Notes: generated by a model not told the origin, from the sequence alone. A stretch of 64,000 nt of DNA from Verrucomicrobiota bacterium (GCA_039192515.1 JBCCXA010000020.1:1-64000), one strand, 5' to 3'; counted from the stretch's first letter, positions 54,145 to 63,377 are shown. Program-made: numbers and translations.

Positions 54145-56835
54145 ATGGCAAGAAAGCGGAAACCAAGTCAGCCAGCCAAAAAGACTGCTTCAAAGAAGAA
54201 GCAGCCCAAGTCTGTAGCTGTAGAAAAAAGAGTAATCACTAGAAAGCAGTCTAGCTCGCCATCAAAACGCCCCAGTCAGTCAGTCAATAAAAAACGAAAC
54301 CTCACTAAGGTTCAGTTAGAGTCTTTGGTGCCTAAAAAGGAGATTGCTAATCAGCTTAAGCTAATCCTGGTAGTTGCAATTTTTGTTAAATGCATCATTT
54401 CTGCATGGGCTCTTTTGGGTGAGCTAGCTACCAGAATCTCCTATTGGATTGTTGATGGGGCGCACCATACAACTAGCATTATCTATTCTCTTGTTTTTGG
54501 AATATTTAGGGGGCCGTTTTTTTTAAAGTTAGCCGCGATCGTTTTAATAGTTATTCCTGCAGGCCTTTTGATTATAGCATATTCTGTGATTCAGCATTAT
54601 TGGGATGAAACAAGTTCGTTTCATCTAGATGAAGTAAAGGATATGGCATACACGACTCTTGTCTATGATCGAAATGGCGAACTAATACAGCGGCTTTTTG
54701 ATGAGTACAGGCTTTCTATTGATGACTCAGATATACCGCGACATATGAGGGATGCTGTGATTGCAACTGAGGATCAACGATTTTATGCCCATGGTGGAGT
54801 AGATTTGATAGCCATAGCAAGAGCATTAATAGGCAACTTACAAAAGTCGAGGATCCAGTCCGGAGCAAGCACTATTACTCAGCAACTTGCAAGAAATACA
54901 GTTAGCATGTTTGAACGGACGTATGACCGGAAGTTGAAAGAGATGGTTATTGCTGTGCGTATAGAACAAGTGTATGAGAAAGAAGAGATACTCAATCTTT
55001 ATCTTAATAGAATTTACTTTGGTCGTAACATGTATGGGATAGGAGCGGCGGCAGATGGCTACTTTTCAAAACATCCCAAGGACTTAACTTTAGCTGAATC
55101 AGCACTTTTAGCAGGGATAATATCAGCACCGAACAGCGCGTCGCCATGGTTTTATCCGGAGCGAGCAAGAAGTGCTCGGCAAACAGCACTAAGCAGGATG
55201 CTGGAACAAGGTTACATTACACATAAGGAATACCAGCAAGCAAGCGATTCACCAATATCTGTTCAGCCCTCAAAGAAATTGCCCGGTTCCTATGTTATAT
55301 CTGCAATACGTGAGGAAATGCCTGATTTTCTTTCAGATAAGGAAGTTTTTCAAGGAGGTTTGAAAATCTACACAACTATTGATTTGAGGCTTCAGAAGAT
55401 TGCAGAGAAAGAGGTGGAGCGTGGCTGCTTAAATATAGAAAAATTAAACTATTACAATCATCCTAAGCGTGCTGATTTTAAGATGCCCAAACAGGGCGGT
55501 GCGAGTCAGACGAATTATTTGCAAGGGGCCTTTGTAGCTATTAAGAACGATGATGGGGGAGTGTTATCGGTAGTAGGCGGTAGGAGCTATGACGAATCTC
55601 ACTTTAACCGAGCATTGTTGGCGCGTCGTCAAGTTGGTTCGTCTATTAAGCCATTCGTTTATACCCATGCTTTCAATATGTTAAACATGACGGCTTTTAC
55701 CGAGATCGATCAGACGCCCTTTGATCTCACCATTGAAACAGACTGGCCTTTACCTCCTGAATTGCAGGGTCAAGGCAATTACATAAGCGTTCGTGAGGCG
55801 TTGCGGTTGAGTAATAATTATTGTGCGATGCGTGCGGGGCTTGCTGCAGGTAAAGAGGACTTTGCTTTTCTGATGAATCAGCTTACTGAAACTGAGGTGC
55901 CACCATTTCAATCAAGCTTTTTAGGAGCGTGTGAGATTACACCCTTCAATATGGTAAGTGCTTACACTGTATTTCCTAACTATGGACGTCTTATTGAGCC
56001 CTATATCATTGAGCGGATTGAGGATGCTAATGGGCGTGTTATTTATGAGCACCAAGACCAGAGGAAACAAGTGCTTTCTCCTCAAGTCAGTTTTCAAGTC
56101 AATCATTTGATGCAAGAAGTGGTCAATAGGGGAACGGGTGCAGCCATAAAAAGCAAGTTTAAAGTAGAAGGGCAGCTTGGCGGAAAGACTGGAACGACTA
56201 ATGACTACAGGGACTGTTGGTTTGTGGGATTTTCTTCAAGCATTACAGCAGGCGTTTGGGTTGGAATGGATGAGCCTAAGGAGATCATTAGCCGCGGATA
56301 CTCTAGCCGTATAGCTGTCCCGATATGGGGGCGAATCATGAAAGCAGCTACAGAGATGTATGGTGTGAATGATTTTGAGCCACCTAGGGGAGTTCGTAAA
56401 GCAAGTCGTGGCATGCGTGTGATTAGAGAGAAAATTGTAAAGCCTGCGGGTAATGCAAGATTTCTATTTTTTAACCTAGGATGGAGAGAAAAAAGTACCC
56501 GTGTTGTAGAGAAAATTATGGATAGTCCTGATGATGGGCAACAGGAATATATACGAGAGGATCAAGCTTACAGAGCACTGGCGCGCTTGGATAATTTTGT
56601 ACAAAGTCCTGCTATGCTGGCAATGAGTGACGAAGTGCAGTTGCAGCAAGAGGCTATGGGCAAGTCTTTTAAAGTGACAGAGCCTCAGTACGACTATTTC
56701 GAAAATGAGGTAAGTGAGAATCAGGATATGTTACTTAGCATAGATGAAGAGGAAATCGAGGTAGCTTTACCTGTGGATGAGGATACAGATACTGAGTCGT
56801 TGAATGCTCCCAGAGCGGTTCCCGTCGCCCCGTGA
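54145..56835 (+). CDS. Class A penicillin-binding protein (PBP1A type) with basic N-terminus
   Basis: A bifunctional peptidoglycan synthase of 896 residues. The first ~70 residues are Lys/Arg/Ser rich. Hydrophobic stretches lie at 71-92, 108-121 and 128-149, so there may be three membrane segments instead of one. The GT51 glycosyltransferase domain has AVIATEDQRFYAHGGVD (Glu209) and QSGASTITQQLARN. The transpeptidase domain has Ser499 in GSSIKPF, SNN at 556-558 and KTGTT. A C-terminal ~100-residue acidic tail is rich in Asp/Glu. All catalytic residues are intact. Confidence 0.94.
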   Translation: MARKRKPSQPAKKTASKKKQPKSVAVEKRVITRKQSSSPSKRPSQSVNKKRNLTKVQLESLVPKKEIANQLKLILVVAIFVKCIISAWALLGELATRISYWIVDGAHHTTSIIYSLVFGIFRGPFFLKLAAIVLIVIPAGLLIIAYSVIQHYWDETSSFHLDEVKDMAYTTLVYDRNGELIQRLFDEYRLSIDDSDIPRHMRDAVIATEDQRFYAHGGVDLIAIARALIGNLQKSRIQSGASTITQQLARNTVSMFERTYDRKLKEMVIAVRIEQVYEKEEILNLYLNRIYFGRNMYGIGAAADGYFSKHPKDLTLAESALLAGIISAPNSASPWFYPERARSARQTALSRMLEQGYITHKEYQQASDSPISVQPSKKLPGSYVISAIREEMPDFLSDKEVFQGGLKIYTTIDLRLQKIAEKEVERGCLNIEKLNYYNHPKRADFKMPKQGGASQTNYLQGAFVAIKNDDGGVLSVVGGRSYDESHFNRALLARRQVGSSIKPFVYTHAFNMLNMTAFTEIDQTPFDLTIETDWPLPPELQGQGNYISVREALRLSNNYCAMRAGLAAGKEDFAFLMNQLTETEVPPFQSSFLGACEITPFNMVSAYTVFPNYGRLIEPYIIERIEDANGRVIYEHQDQRKQVLSPQVSFQVNHLMQEVVNRGTGAAIKSKFKVEGQLGGKTGTTNDYRDCWFVGFSSSITAGVWVGMDEPKEIISRGYSSRIAVPIWGRIMKAATEMYGVNDFEPPRGVRKASRGMRVIREKIVKPAGNARFLFFNLGWREKSTRVVEKIMDSPDDGQQEYIREDQAYRALARLDNFVQSPAMLAMSDEVQLQQEAMGKSFKVTEPQYDYFENEVSENQDMLLSIDEEEIEVALPVDEDTDTESLNAPRAVPVAP

Positions 56836-56993
56836 AGTTTATAACTCCTTTATAGTCAGAGTCTTGCAATCGAGGTAAAAACCTCTTTCCGTGTTTGCTG
56901 GCGGAACATAATTACTGATGAAAGTGCTTCTTAATTAAACATTTATGAATAGTGTGCCGATATCATCAGGTAGTAGAAAAGGCCCAATAAGTT

Positions 56994-57830
56994 ATGTCTT
57001 CAACCACTACCATATACTCGCGCCTTCAGGAATATTTAGACGAAGGTAAGTTAGATTTGCCAGTACTACCTGAAGTGGCGACGCAAGTGATGCGCCTTTG
57101 TAGTGATCCTGATACTAGTTTTGATCAGCTCAATGATCTAATACGCCGTGACCAATCATTAGCTGGCAATCTTCTCCGTATCGTTAATTCTGCCATGTAT
57201 TCGCCTGGTTTCGAAATTAAAACACTGGAGCAGGCAATTACCCGTTTGGGTTTCAAAAAGGTTAGAGAAGTTACCATGATCATTTCTTGCGAAGGGAAAG
57301 TGTTTAAGGTGAAGAATTATGAAAAGGAAGTGAGAGGATTATTTAAGCATTGCTTAGCTGCTGGCGCATATGCTCAAGAGGTGGCTAGACAAAGTCGCCG
57401 TAATGTTGAGGAAGCTTTCCTTTGTGGGTTGATGCATGATGTGGGTTGTCCGGTCCTCTATCAATTCATGTCAGACCTTGAAGAAAAAGAGGGAATGAAT
57501 TTTTCTAGTGAAGAAGTAAAATCTGTCATGGTAGAGTTTCATGCAATTGTAGGCGCGATGCTTGCAAAAGAGTGGTCACTACCAGATCGTTTAAGAGAAG
57601 CTATTGCATATCACCATCATCCACAGGATGCTCCAAGCTGCGCCGAGATTGCTACTTTAACAAACTTTGCCAATGACTTAGCCCACTTTGCTGTAGGGCC
57701 TAGAGAAGTTACTGAGGAGCAATTGATGGAACACCCTATGCTTGAGACATTGAATATTTATCCAGATGAGTTGGATGAATTATTAGAAAAAAAAGAGAAA
57801 GTAATCGAGTCAACGAATGTTTTGGGATGA
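56994..57830 (+). CDS. HDOD-domain protein
   Basis: A 278-residue protein made of an HDOD domain (LPVLPEVATQVMRLCSDPDTSFDQL, SLAGNLLRIVNSAMYSP, LEQAITRLGFKKVREV, CGLMHDVGCPVLYQF). HDOD domains lack full HD-phosphohydrolase residues and usually act in signalling. No output domain is attached. The sthA start overlaps its stop (ATGA), so translation of the two is probably coupled. Confidence 0.88.
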   Translation: MSSTTTIYSRLQEYLDEGKLDLPVLPEVATQVMRLCSDPDTSFDQLNDLIRRDQSLAGNLLRIVNSAMYSPGFEIKTLEQAITRLGFKKVREVTMIISCEGKVFKVKNYEKEVRGLFKHCLAAGAYAQEVARQSRRNVEEAFLCGLMHDVGCPVLYQFMSDLEEKEGMNFSSEEVKSVMVEFHAIVGAMLAKEWSLPDRLREAIAYHHHPQDAPSCAEIATLTNFANDLAHFAVGPREVTEEQLMEHPMLETLNIYPDELDELLEKKEKVIESTNVLG

Positions 57831-59284
57831 TTCAGCCTTCTACAGAACATTACGATGTGGTGGTTGTGGGTAGTGGGCCCTCAGGCCAAAAGGCTGCCAT
57901 TCAAGCCGTTAAACTTGGCAAGAAAGTCTTAGTGGTTGAGCGAGATTTAAAAGTGGGTGGAAGTTGTGTACATCGTGGGACTATTCCTAGTAAAACGCTT
58001 CGTGAAACTGCTATTTCTTTAACAAATTTCGAGAAACGTAGTGCAGGAGTTTTTGAATTAAAAGCAACTCAGGACTTGCAGGTCGCTAGTTTGATGAAGA
58101 GATTGGATCAAGTTGTAGAAGGTCATGTTCATTATATGGGCCAGCAGCTTGGGCGCGAGGGTGTCGAGATTTGCCATGGAAGAGCTAGTTTTGTAAATGA
58201 GCATGAGTTTGAAATCATCCGAGTAGATCGTACACGCTTTCGTGTGAAAGGGGATGTCATTGTCATAGCTGTTGGCTCACGGCCTAGAGACCCGAACAAT
58301 ATGACCGTAGATCACCACCATATCGTTGACAGCGACTCTTTGCTTTCCATGCTTTATTTGCCGCAGTCTTTATTAGTCTTGGGTGCTGGAGTGATTGCAT
58401 GTGAGTATGCCACGGTCTTTGCTTCACTTGGAGTAAAAGTTACCATTGTTGACAAAGGCGAAAGACCCTTGGCTTTTCTAGATAAAGAAGTGACGGATCG
58501 CTTTGTTAAAAGTTTTGAAGAAAAAGGAGGCGTTTATCTGCCTGGTAGAAATGTCGAGACTGCAAAGTGGGATGGCCTTTCGACTGTGACAGTTAGGATG
58601 GAGGATGGCGAAGAAGTTTCTGCTGAAAAATGCTTGTTTGCTTTGGGCCGAGTAGCGCGTTTAGAAGGTTTAAAAATTGAAAAGGCTGGCCTTGGAACAA
58701 CTTCTAGAGGGGTTATTCCGGTGAATGAGAACTGTCAGACCAAAGTTAAGCATATCTATGCTGTCGGCGATGTGATTGGACCACCTTCTTTAGCCTCAGC
58801 AGCTATGGAGCAAGGTAGACAAGCTATTTGCCATGCATTTGATATTGAATCGTCAGCGGAGAATTATTATTTGCCCTCTGGGATTTATGCGATCCCTGAA
58901 ATATCTTGCGTAGGCATGAACCAAACTCAGGTGAGAGAAAAATTCGGCAAAGCGATAGTTGGTCGGGCTCGCTTTGAAGAAGTTGCGCGAGGGCAAATAG
59001 CTGGAATCGAAGATGGCTTTCTAGAGCTAATTACAGGGCCTGATGGTAAAAGGCTTCTTGGGGCACAAATTTTAGGTGAAGGCGCATCTGATTTGATTCA
59101 TGTTGCGCAAATGGCCATGGTAGCTGATATGCCTATCGATGGCTTTATAGATAATATCTTTAATTTCCCAACACTAACAGAGGCTTACCGTTTGGCGGCA
59201 TTTGACATTATGGTCCAGCGTGGTGATATGGACCAAGTAGCACGAAGAAATCGAGGTGGTGAGAGTGTTTCAACTCGCAAATAA
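57827..59284 (+). CDS. sthA: Soluble pyridine nucleotide transhydrogenase
   Basis: SthA transfers hydride between NADPH and NAD. The 485-residue flavoprotein has the FAD motif VVVVGSGPSGQKAA at its start and GGSCVHRGTIPSKTLRE at 44-60. There the second redox cysteine of lipoamide dehydrogenases is Thr52, which is typical of SthA. An NAD domain (LVLGAGVIACEYATVF) and a dimerisation domain follow. Assignment to SthA and not a disulfide reductase rests on the missing cysteine. Confidence 0.9.
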   Translation: MIQPSTEHYDVVVVGSGPSGQKAAIQAVKLGKKVLVVERDLKVGGSCVHRGTIPSKTLRETAISLTNFEKRSAGVFELKATQDLQVASLMKRLDQVVEGHVHYMGQQLGREGVEICHGRASFVNEHEFEIIRVDRTRFRVKGDVIVIAVGSRPRDPNNMTVDHHHIVDSDSLLSMLYLPQSLLVLGAGVIACEYATVFASLGVKVTIVDKGERPLAFLDKEVTDRFVKSFEEKGGVYLPGRNVETAKWDGLSTVTVRMEDGEEVSAEKCLFALGRVARLEGLKIEKAGLGTTSRGVIPVNENCQTKVKHIYAVGDVIGPPSLASAAMEQGRQAICHAFDIESSAENYYLPSGIYAIPEISCVGMNQTQVREKFGKAIVGRARFEEVARGQIAGIEDGFLELITGPDGKRLLGAQILGEGASDLIHVAQMAMVADMPIDGFIDNIFNFPTLTEAYRLAAFDIMVQRGDMDQVARRNRGGESVSTRK

Positions 59285-59318
59285 TTGGCTCTGGCTTGAT
59301 CTTTGCTAATCTTTCAGG

Positions 59319-59774
59319 GTGAGCAAAAAGTCGCCTAAGATTGCAGAGTTGCTTAAAGATATTCAGCATCCTGTTTGGGAAGCGAATTATCTCGGGTATT
59401 TCAAATGCTTTAATCAACAAATGTACTATGAAGCGCATGATGTATTAGAAGAGTTGTGGCTAATACAGGGAAAATCTGGTAAAAATTATGCCTTTTATAA
59501 AGGCTTAATTCAATTTGCTGGAGCGTTTGTTCACATGAAGTTGCATAAAGAATTTCCAGAGCATCATGTGCATGGGCGAAGACTTGAGCCTGCTTCGAGA
59601 TTGATTAAGTTGGCTTTGGGTAATGTCTCTAGTTATGGAGACGTCTATCAAGACCTAGATCTAAAACATTTATCTAACTTAGGTGAGAGTTATTATAAAG
59701 CCTTAATAGCTGAAGACTTTAAAAAAAATCCTTGGTCTCCGGATATTGCTCCAAAATTGGAGATGCCCAGATAG
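59319..59774 (+). CDS. DUF309-family protein
   Basis: The 151-residue product, read from a GTG, carries the DUF309 core QMYYEAHDVLEELWLIQGKSGKNYAFYKGLIQFAGAFVHMKL. DUF309 proteins are small helical bundles of unknown function. It lies just after sthA and converges on yraN with two bases between the stops. Confidence 0.8.
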   Translation: MSKKSPKIAELLKDIQHPVWEANYLGYFKCFNQQMYYEAHDVLEELWLIQGKSGKNYAFYKGLIQFAGAFVHMKLHKEFPEHHVHGRRLEPASRLIKLALGNVSSYGDVYQDLDLKHLSNLGESYYKALIAEDFKKNPWSPDIAPKLEMPR

Positions 59775-59776
59775 TT

Positions 59777-60298
59777 TTATGCAACCGAAAATGCGTCCTG
59801 GATCACTTCACATTGAGGTAATTTTCCAGGCGCTAGAATTACTTCAACGATATCAAAACGAGCGGGTGGGTCAGAGCATTCTAGTTCTTGTAGATAAGCT
59901 TGGGCAGTCAGTTTTAGGCGGCGTTGTTTGGATCGAGTAACAGCTGAGCTAGGTATTTCTAAAAACTTAGGACCTCGAGTTTTTACCTCTACAAAGACTA
60001 AAGTGTTTGCCAGCTTTACTGTTGGTTGTATTTTTTTGTGGCGGCAAATCAAGTCAATCTCCCCCCAACGAGAGCTGTAGTTGCGAGTTAATAGCTGGTA
60101 TTTGTTTTTTCGCAGATAGCATTCAGCTACTCGTTCTCCATAAAGACCGAATTGACGTGAATTCTCAAATTCATCTAAGGGACAAATACGTTTGTCGTAT
60201 GGGTGCAAATGATTTGCGATGTGCTGCAGAAATTCCGAGTCTTTTAATTGCCGCCAAATGTTGCTGCGTTCCATATCCTTTGTGTTGGGCGAGTCCAT
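59777..60298 (-). CDS. yraN: YraN/UPF0102-family endonuclease-like protein
   Basis: The 173-residue product has the UPF0102 core FGLYGERVAECYLRKNKYQLLTRNYSSRWGEIDLICRHK, then VFVEVKTR and SAVTRSKQRRLKLTAQAYL, the layout of restriction-like nuclease folds (E, D, E-x-K). An N-terminal ~50 residues precede the usual domain. As read, the gene overlaps the 3' end of rnhB by 128 bases, or 104 if the ATG at 60274 is used. It is the last gene of a five-gene minus-strand cluster. Confidence 0.85.
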   Translation of the reverse strand: MDSPNTKDMERSNIWRQLKDSEFLQHIANHLHPYDKRICPLDEFENSRQFGLYGERVAECYLRKNKYQLLTRNYSSRWGEIDLICRHKKIQPTVKLANTLVFVEVKTRGPKFLEIPSSAVTRSKQRRLKLTAQAYLQELECSDPPARFDIVEVILAPGKLPQCEVIQDAFSVA

Positions 60299-60821
60299 AG
60301 CCTGGGTAATCTAAATCTAAGGCCTCTAGCATGCGATCTCTGGTTTCTTTGGCAAGAATGGAAGCCGCTGCAATAGATGGAGAATACGAGTCACCTCTAA
60401 CAATAGCCTTAGTTGGAATAGCCCATGGAGATTGTTTAGGGGTAAGCTTCCCGTCGATAATTGCAAAGTCTGGGATCTGCTTGAGTTTTTGCCAAGCTCT
60501 CTTCATAGCTAAGAATGATGCTTGCAAGATATTAATTTCATCGATCTCTTCTACGCTGGCGGAGGCAGTAGCACACTGGATATTAGTTGAATCAACAAGC
60601 TTGTCGTAGAGATATTGACGTTGAGATCTGGTTAACTTTTTTGAGTCATTTAAAGAAGCTGGCCAAGTATTTTTTTTATAAAAAACAACGGCACTTGCAA
60701 CAACTGGTCCTGCCAAGCAGCCTCTGCCTGCTTCATCTAGCCCTGCAACGAACCGGTAACCTTCAGCTTCAGCTGCTTGCTCGTATTGCCATGATAGAAT
60801 GGATTTTTGAGTTTTGCTCAT
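60171..60821 (-). CDS. rnhB: Ribonuclease HII
   Basis: RNase HII removes ribonucleotides from DNA and RNA-DNA hybrids. The 216-residue enzyme has the catalytic GLDEAGRGCLAGPVVASAVV (Asp29, Glu30), LNDSKKLTRSQRQYLYD, DGKLTPKQSPWAIPTKAIVRGDSYSPSIAAASILAKETRDR, and YGLAQHKGYGTQQHL. It lies between the TPMT-like gene and yraN on the minus strand, a common rnhB-yraN pairing. Confidence 0.96.
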   Translation of the reverse strand: MSKTQKSILSWQYEQAAEAEGYRFVAGLDEAGRGCLAGPVVASAVVFYKKNTWPASLNDSKKLTRSQRQYLYDKLVDSTNIQCATASASVEEIDEINILQASFLAMKRAWQKLKQIPDFAIIDGKLTPKQSPWAIPTKAIVRGDSYSPSIAAASILAKETRDRMLEALDLDYPGYGLAQHKGYGTQQHLAAIKRLGISAAHRKSFAPIRQTYLSLR

Positions 60822-60844
60822 TTTTTAAAAGCTATCTTCTTATA

Positions 60845-61420
60845 TCAGATTTTTTGCATCAGAAATACAAGCTCTTTACCTTCACGAGAAGGATAAGCAT
60901 TTGTTGGTTGCCACTTTTCTAAGATAGTAAAGTATGGTGTAAAAAGTGTATTGATTTCTTCTTGGCTTGATGGATATGGTGGTGGCGAATCAGCGCCTGG
61001 AGTTAGGTAAAAGATCGCTAAGAACTTTCCTTGAGCTTTAAGGCACTGGGCTGCGCTTGCTGCGTAGGCTGATCGATTATGAGGTTCTATTGCACAAAAA
61101 AGAGTGTGTTCAAAAAGCCAGTCGAAACGTGCATGGAAATGTCCAGGTAATTTTGTGAAATCAGCTTTTACGTAGTTAATAAACCCTGTGCTTGGGATAG
61201 CTTGAGCTTGTTCAATAGCTTGTTGAGAAAGGTCCATTCCTAGGGCTTTTGTCCCATGTTGGCTAAGGAGTCGCACATCATGACCTAAGCCGCAGCCTGG
61301 TATAAGAACGTGTCCGGTAATAGAATTCTTCTCCAGAAACTCCACAAGTGGTGGGGCAGGCTTTCCTTTATCCCAAGGTGTATCATTCTCTAGGTACCTT
61401 TGATTCCAGTCCATAAACAA
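60845..61420 (-). CDS. TPMT-family SAM methyltransferase
   Basis: The 191-residue protein reads MDWNQRYLENDTPWDKGKPAPPLVEF at the start, then HVLIPGCGLGHDVRLLSQHG (SAM loop) and FDWLFEHTLFCAIEPHNRSAY. This is the thiopurine-methyltransferase-like family, whose members methylate thiols, halides or metalloids. The natural substrate here is unknown. Its neighbour upstream is the SUI1 protein, 8 bases away. Confidence 0.85.
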   Translation of the reverse strand: MFMDWNQRYLENDTPWDKGKPAPPLVEFLEKNSITGHVLIPGCGLGHDVRLLSQHGTKALGMDLSQQAIEQAQAIPSTGFINYVKADFTKLPGHFHARFDWLFEHTLFCAIEPHNRSAYAASAAQCLKAQGKFLAIFYLTPGADSPPPYPSSQEEINTLFTPYFTILEKWQPTNAYPSREGKELVFLMQKI

Positions 61421-61428
61421 TTCTTCGA

Positions 61429-61869
61429 CTATGAAATACCTGCTGACCTGAAGCCTTGAGCTGATAAAAAGGAACGAATTTTTGTGAGATGTTGCTCCCC
61501 CTGGATTTCGATGGTTCTATTTTTAGTTGTTCCACCTGTTCCACAGTGCTTACGAAGCGACTTGGCTAGGAATTCAATGGCATCATTGCTTATGCTTTTA
61601 GGGAAGTCGTGTATAATTAAAACTGCTTTACCTCCACGGTGTGCCGTCTCTTTTCGTATTAAAATACGGGAAGGGTTAGGGGGGGTATGGTCTTGGCTTT
61701 CTTTAGCTGAATCGCATCTGGCGCTTCGGGGTGGTTTGGGTGAAGTCTCAGCACTTTCTAGTTTTAAATTCTCTAGAGGTAATGCATCTAAGGCATTGCC
61801 TAAGTCGTTTAGTCCGGTAAAACTGTTTGACCTGTCAGTATTGACTTTTCTCTTTTTACTCCTAGCCAT
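61429..61869 (-). CDS. SUI1/eIF1-family translation factor-like protein
   Basis: From the ATG at 61869 (MARSKKRKVN) it is a 146-residue protein. The first 75 residues are charged and low in structure. The C-terminal SUI1 domain has RKETAHRGGKAVLIIHDFP, then CGTGGTTKNRTIEIQGEQHLTKIRSFL. This is the YciH/eIF1-like fold that binds the small ribosomal subunit. Bacterial members are of uncertain role in initiation fidelity. Confidence 0.88.
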   Translation of the reverse strand: MARSKKRKVNTDRSNSFTGLNDLGNALDALPLENLKLESAETSPKPPRSARCDSAKESQDHTPPNPSRILIRKETAHRGGKAVLIIHDFPKSISNDAIEFLAKSLRKHCGTGGTTKNRTIEIQGEQHLTKIRSFLSAQGFRSAGIS

Positions 61870-61885
61870 CTGAAATAAAAGTTCT

Positions 61886-62644
61886 CTAATTATTTTGCCA
61901 AATACTGGCTTGAGCCACTGACCATTGGAATTTTCGAGCATGCTCTCGAATAAGGAAAGGCATATCTTTGGTTTTAAGAAGATTGAAGTTAGGTTCTAAT
62001 ACGGCTCTAAGTCCTTCGAGTGTGGTTTTATCATCAGTTCCGCCTGTCCATTGATCCTTAGGTGTATAGACCTCCATCCAAGTGTAAGGAGATGTGATGA
62101 CTAGTATTCCTTTCGGGAAGAGTAAATTTGGAAGACGCTCTAAACATGCCTTAGGATTTGGAAGTCGGTCAATGAGATTGGCCATTAAGATAAGATGAAA
62201 TGAGCCTAAGTCTTTTCTTAAATTGCAAGCATCACCTTGTTCAAATTGAACGCGCGAGCGGTCAATCTCATGAGGCACTGAAGCGTTAAGTTGAGTTTTG
62301 CGGCTTCCTTCTTCAATTCGACTATAAGCAAAATCTCCTTGAGCCTTGAGGATCTTTGCTGTGTTAATAAATTGATGGGAGAAGTCTACGCCTATCACTT
62401 CATGATAAGCTCTGGCAATCTCAAAGGTTGAACGCCCGACGGCACAACCTAGATCAAGAGCACGGAGGTTTTCATTTCCTGGATGATGGATTTTTTGGCT
62501 CTGGCATTCTAGAGCGCATCTAACAGGGTAACCTAGGGCATCTCGAGGTCCTCCTGGGTAAGGAAGAATTTCCTTTTCTGATCCATAGTGAAAGAGAAGA
62601 TATTGATCTAACAGTTCCCGGGATTCATAAATAGGTGTTGTCAT
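61886..62644 (-). CDS. OvoA-C-terminal-like methyltransferase (putative 4-mercaptohistidine N1-methyltransferase)
   Basis: The product is 252 residues from the ATG at 62644 (MTTPIYESRELLDQYLLFHYG). It has the SAM loop ALDLGCAVGRSTFEIARAYHEVIGVDFS, then LILMANLIDRLPNPKACLERLPNLLFPKGILVITSPYTWMEVYTP and DQWTGG. These match the methyltransferase half of OvoA, which makes ovothiol A. The iron-dependent sulfoxide synthase half is not fused or nearby, so ovothiol synthesis would need a separate partner. It leads the five-gene minus-strand cluster. Confidence 0.87.
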   Translation of the reverse strand: MTTPIYESRELLDQYLLFHYGSEKEILPYPGGPRDALGYPVRCALECQSQKIHHPGNENLRALDLGCAVGRSTFEIARAYHEVIGVDFSHQFINTAKILKAQGDFAYSRIEEGSRKTQLNASVPHEIDRSRVQFEQGDACNLRKDLGSFHLILMANLIDRLPNPKACLERLPNLLFPKGILVITSPYTWMEVYTPKDQWTGGTDDKTTLEGLRAVLEPNFNLLKTKDMPFLIREHARKFQWSVAQASIWQNN

Positions 62645-62733
62645 AGTCTGGGGAGGATAGCCTTTTATAATTAAGATACAAATTTGTAACATACAATAAT
62701 TTGCCTTGGAAGGTATTATATCCCATGCAAAAT

Positions 62734-62752
62734 CGATTTCTTAGCGAAATCG
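62734..62752. promoter_or_regulatory. Hairpin upstream of secreted-protein gene
   Basis: CGATTTC and GAAATCG form perfect 7-bp arms around 5 bases, between two divergent genes. Role unknown. Confidence 0.3.
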
Positions 62753-62789
62753 TTCATACAGAGAAATCTAACTCAATAGAGGAGGGAAA

Positions 62790-63368
62790 ATGAATAAATT
62801 AAGCATTAAGAGATATCTTGTTACTTTTTTGGCTGTACTTTTAATAAGTGGACCTTGCGTCACTTTAACATGGGGCGAAGTAAGTTTGGATGATATCGAA
62901 ATTCAAATAAACAAAGTAAAGAGAAGAGGCGATGGCAAAGATTCAAATGATGATAAGATGCACAGCTTAGTATTTAAGGTGATCGTTGAAAATGAAAGTA
63001 TGAAAGAGGACCTGAAAGATTTGAAAGTCGAAATGATATACTTTGGACTATGTCATCGTGACAAACTTAAATCTAAAGTATTTAAAGTATTGGGTAAACA
63101 TATTTTAGAATTTGATGTTAAAAAAAGCTCCGAATTGGAATTAGAGACAGACCCTATTGAAATTCATTATGATGACACTCGTCCAGTATTATGGGGAGAG
63201 AGTTATTATGCCTACGCTGCTGTTGCTAGGGATAGCTCAGGCAAGAAAGTATTAACAAAGACTGACAAAAGCAGCTTTATTAAAAACTGTGAGGCAGCTA
63301 TGGACTTCGAAACTGGTGACTACCTAGATCAAAGCTTAAACAAAGTGAAGAAAAAGAAAAACTTCTGA
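62790..63368 (+). CDS. Unknown exported protein, lysine-rich
   Basis: The 192-residue protein has a strong ribosome-binding site (GGAGGG) and a signal peptide (RYLVTFLAVLLISGPCVTLTWGE). The mature part is lysine-rich and mostly beta, with DMHSLVFKVIVENESM-like strands (KMHSLVFKVIVENESM). It has one Cys in FGLCHRDKLK and another in IKNCEAAMDF. It is not a recognised family and has a different fold from the 2551-3291 protein. It converges on the aminopeptidase with 9 bases between stops. Confidence 0.6.
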   Translation: MNKLSIKRYLVTFLAVLLISGPCVTLTWGEVSLDDIEIQINKVKRRGDGKDSNDDKMHSLVFKVIVENESMKEDLKDLKVEMIYFGLCHRDKLKSKVFKVLGKHILEFDVKKSSELELETDPIEIHYDDTRPVLWGESYYAYAAVARDSSGKKVLTKTDKSSFIKNCEAAMDFETGDYLDQSLNKVKKKKNF

Positions 63369-63377
63369 AAGACTTGG

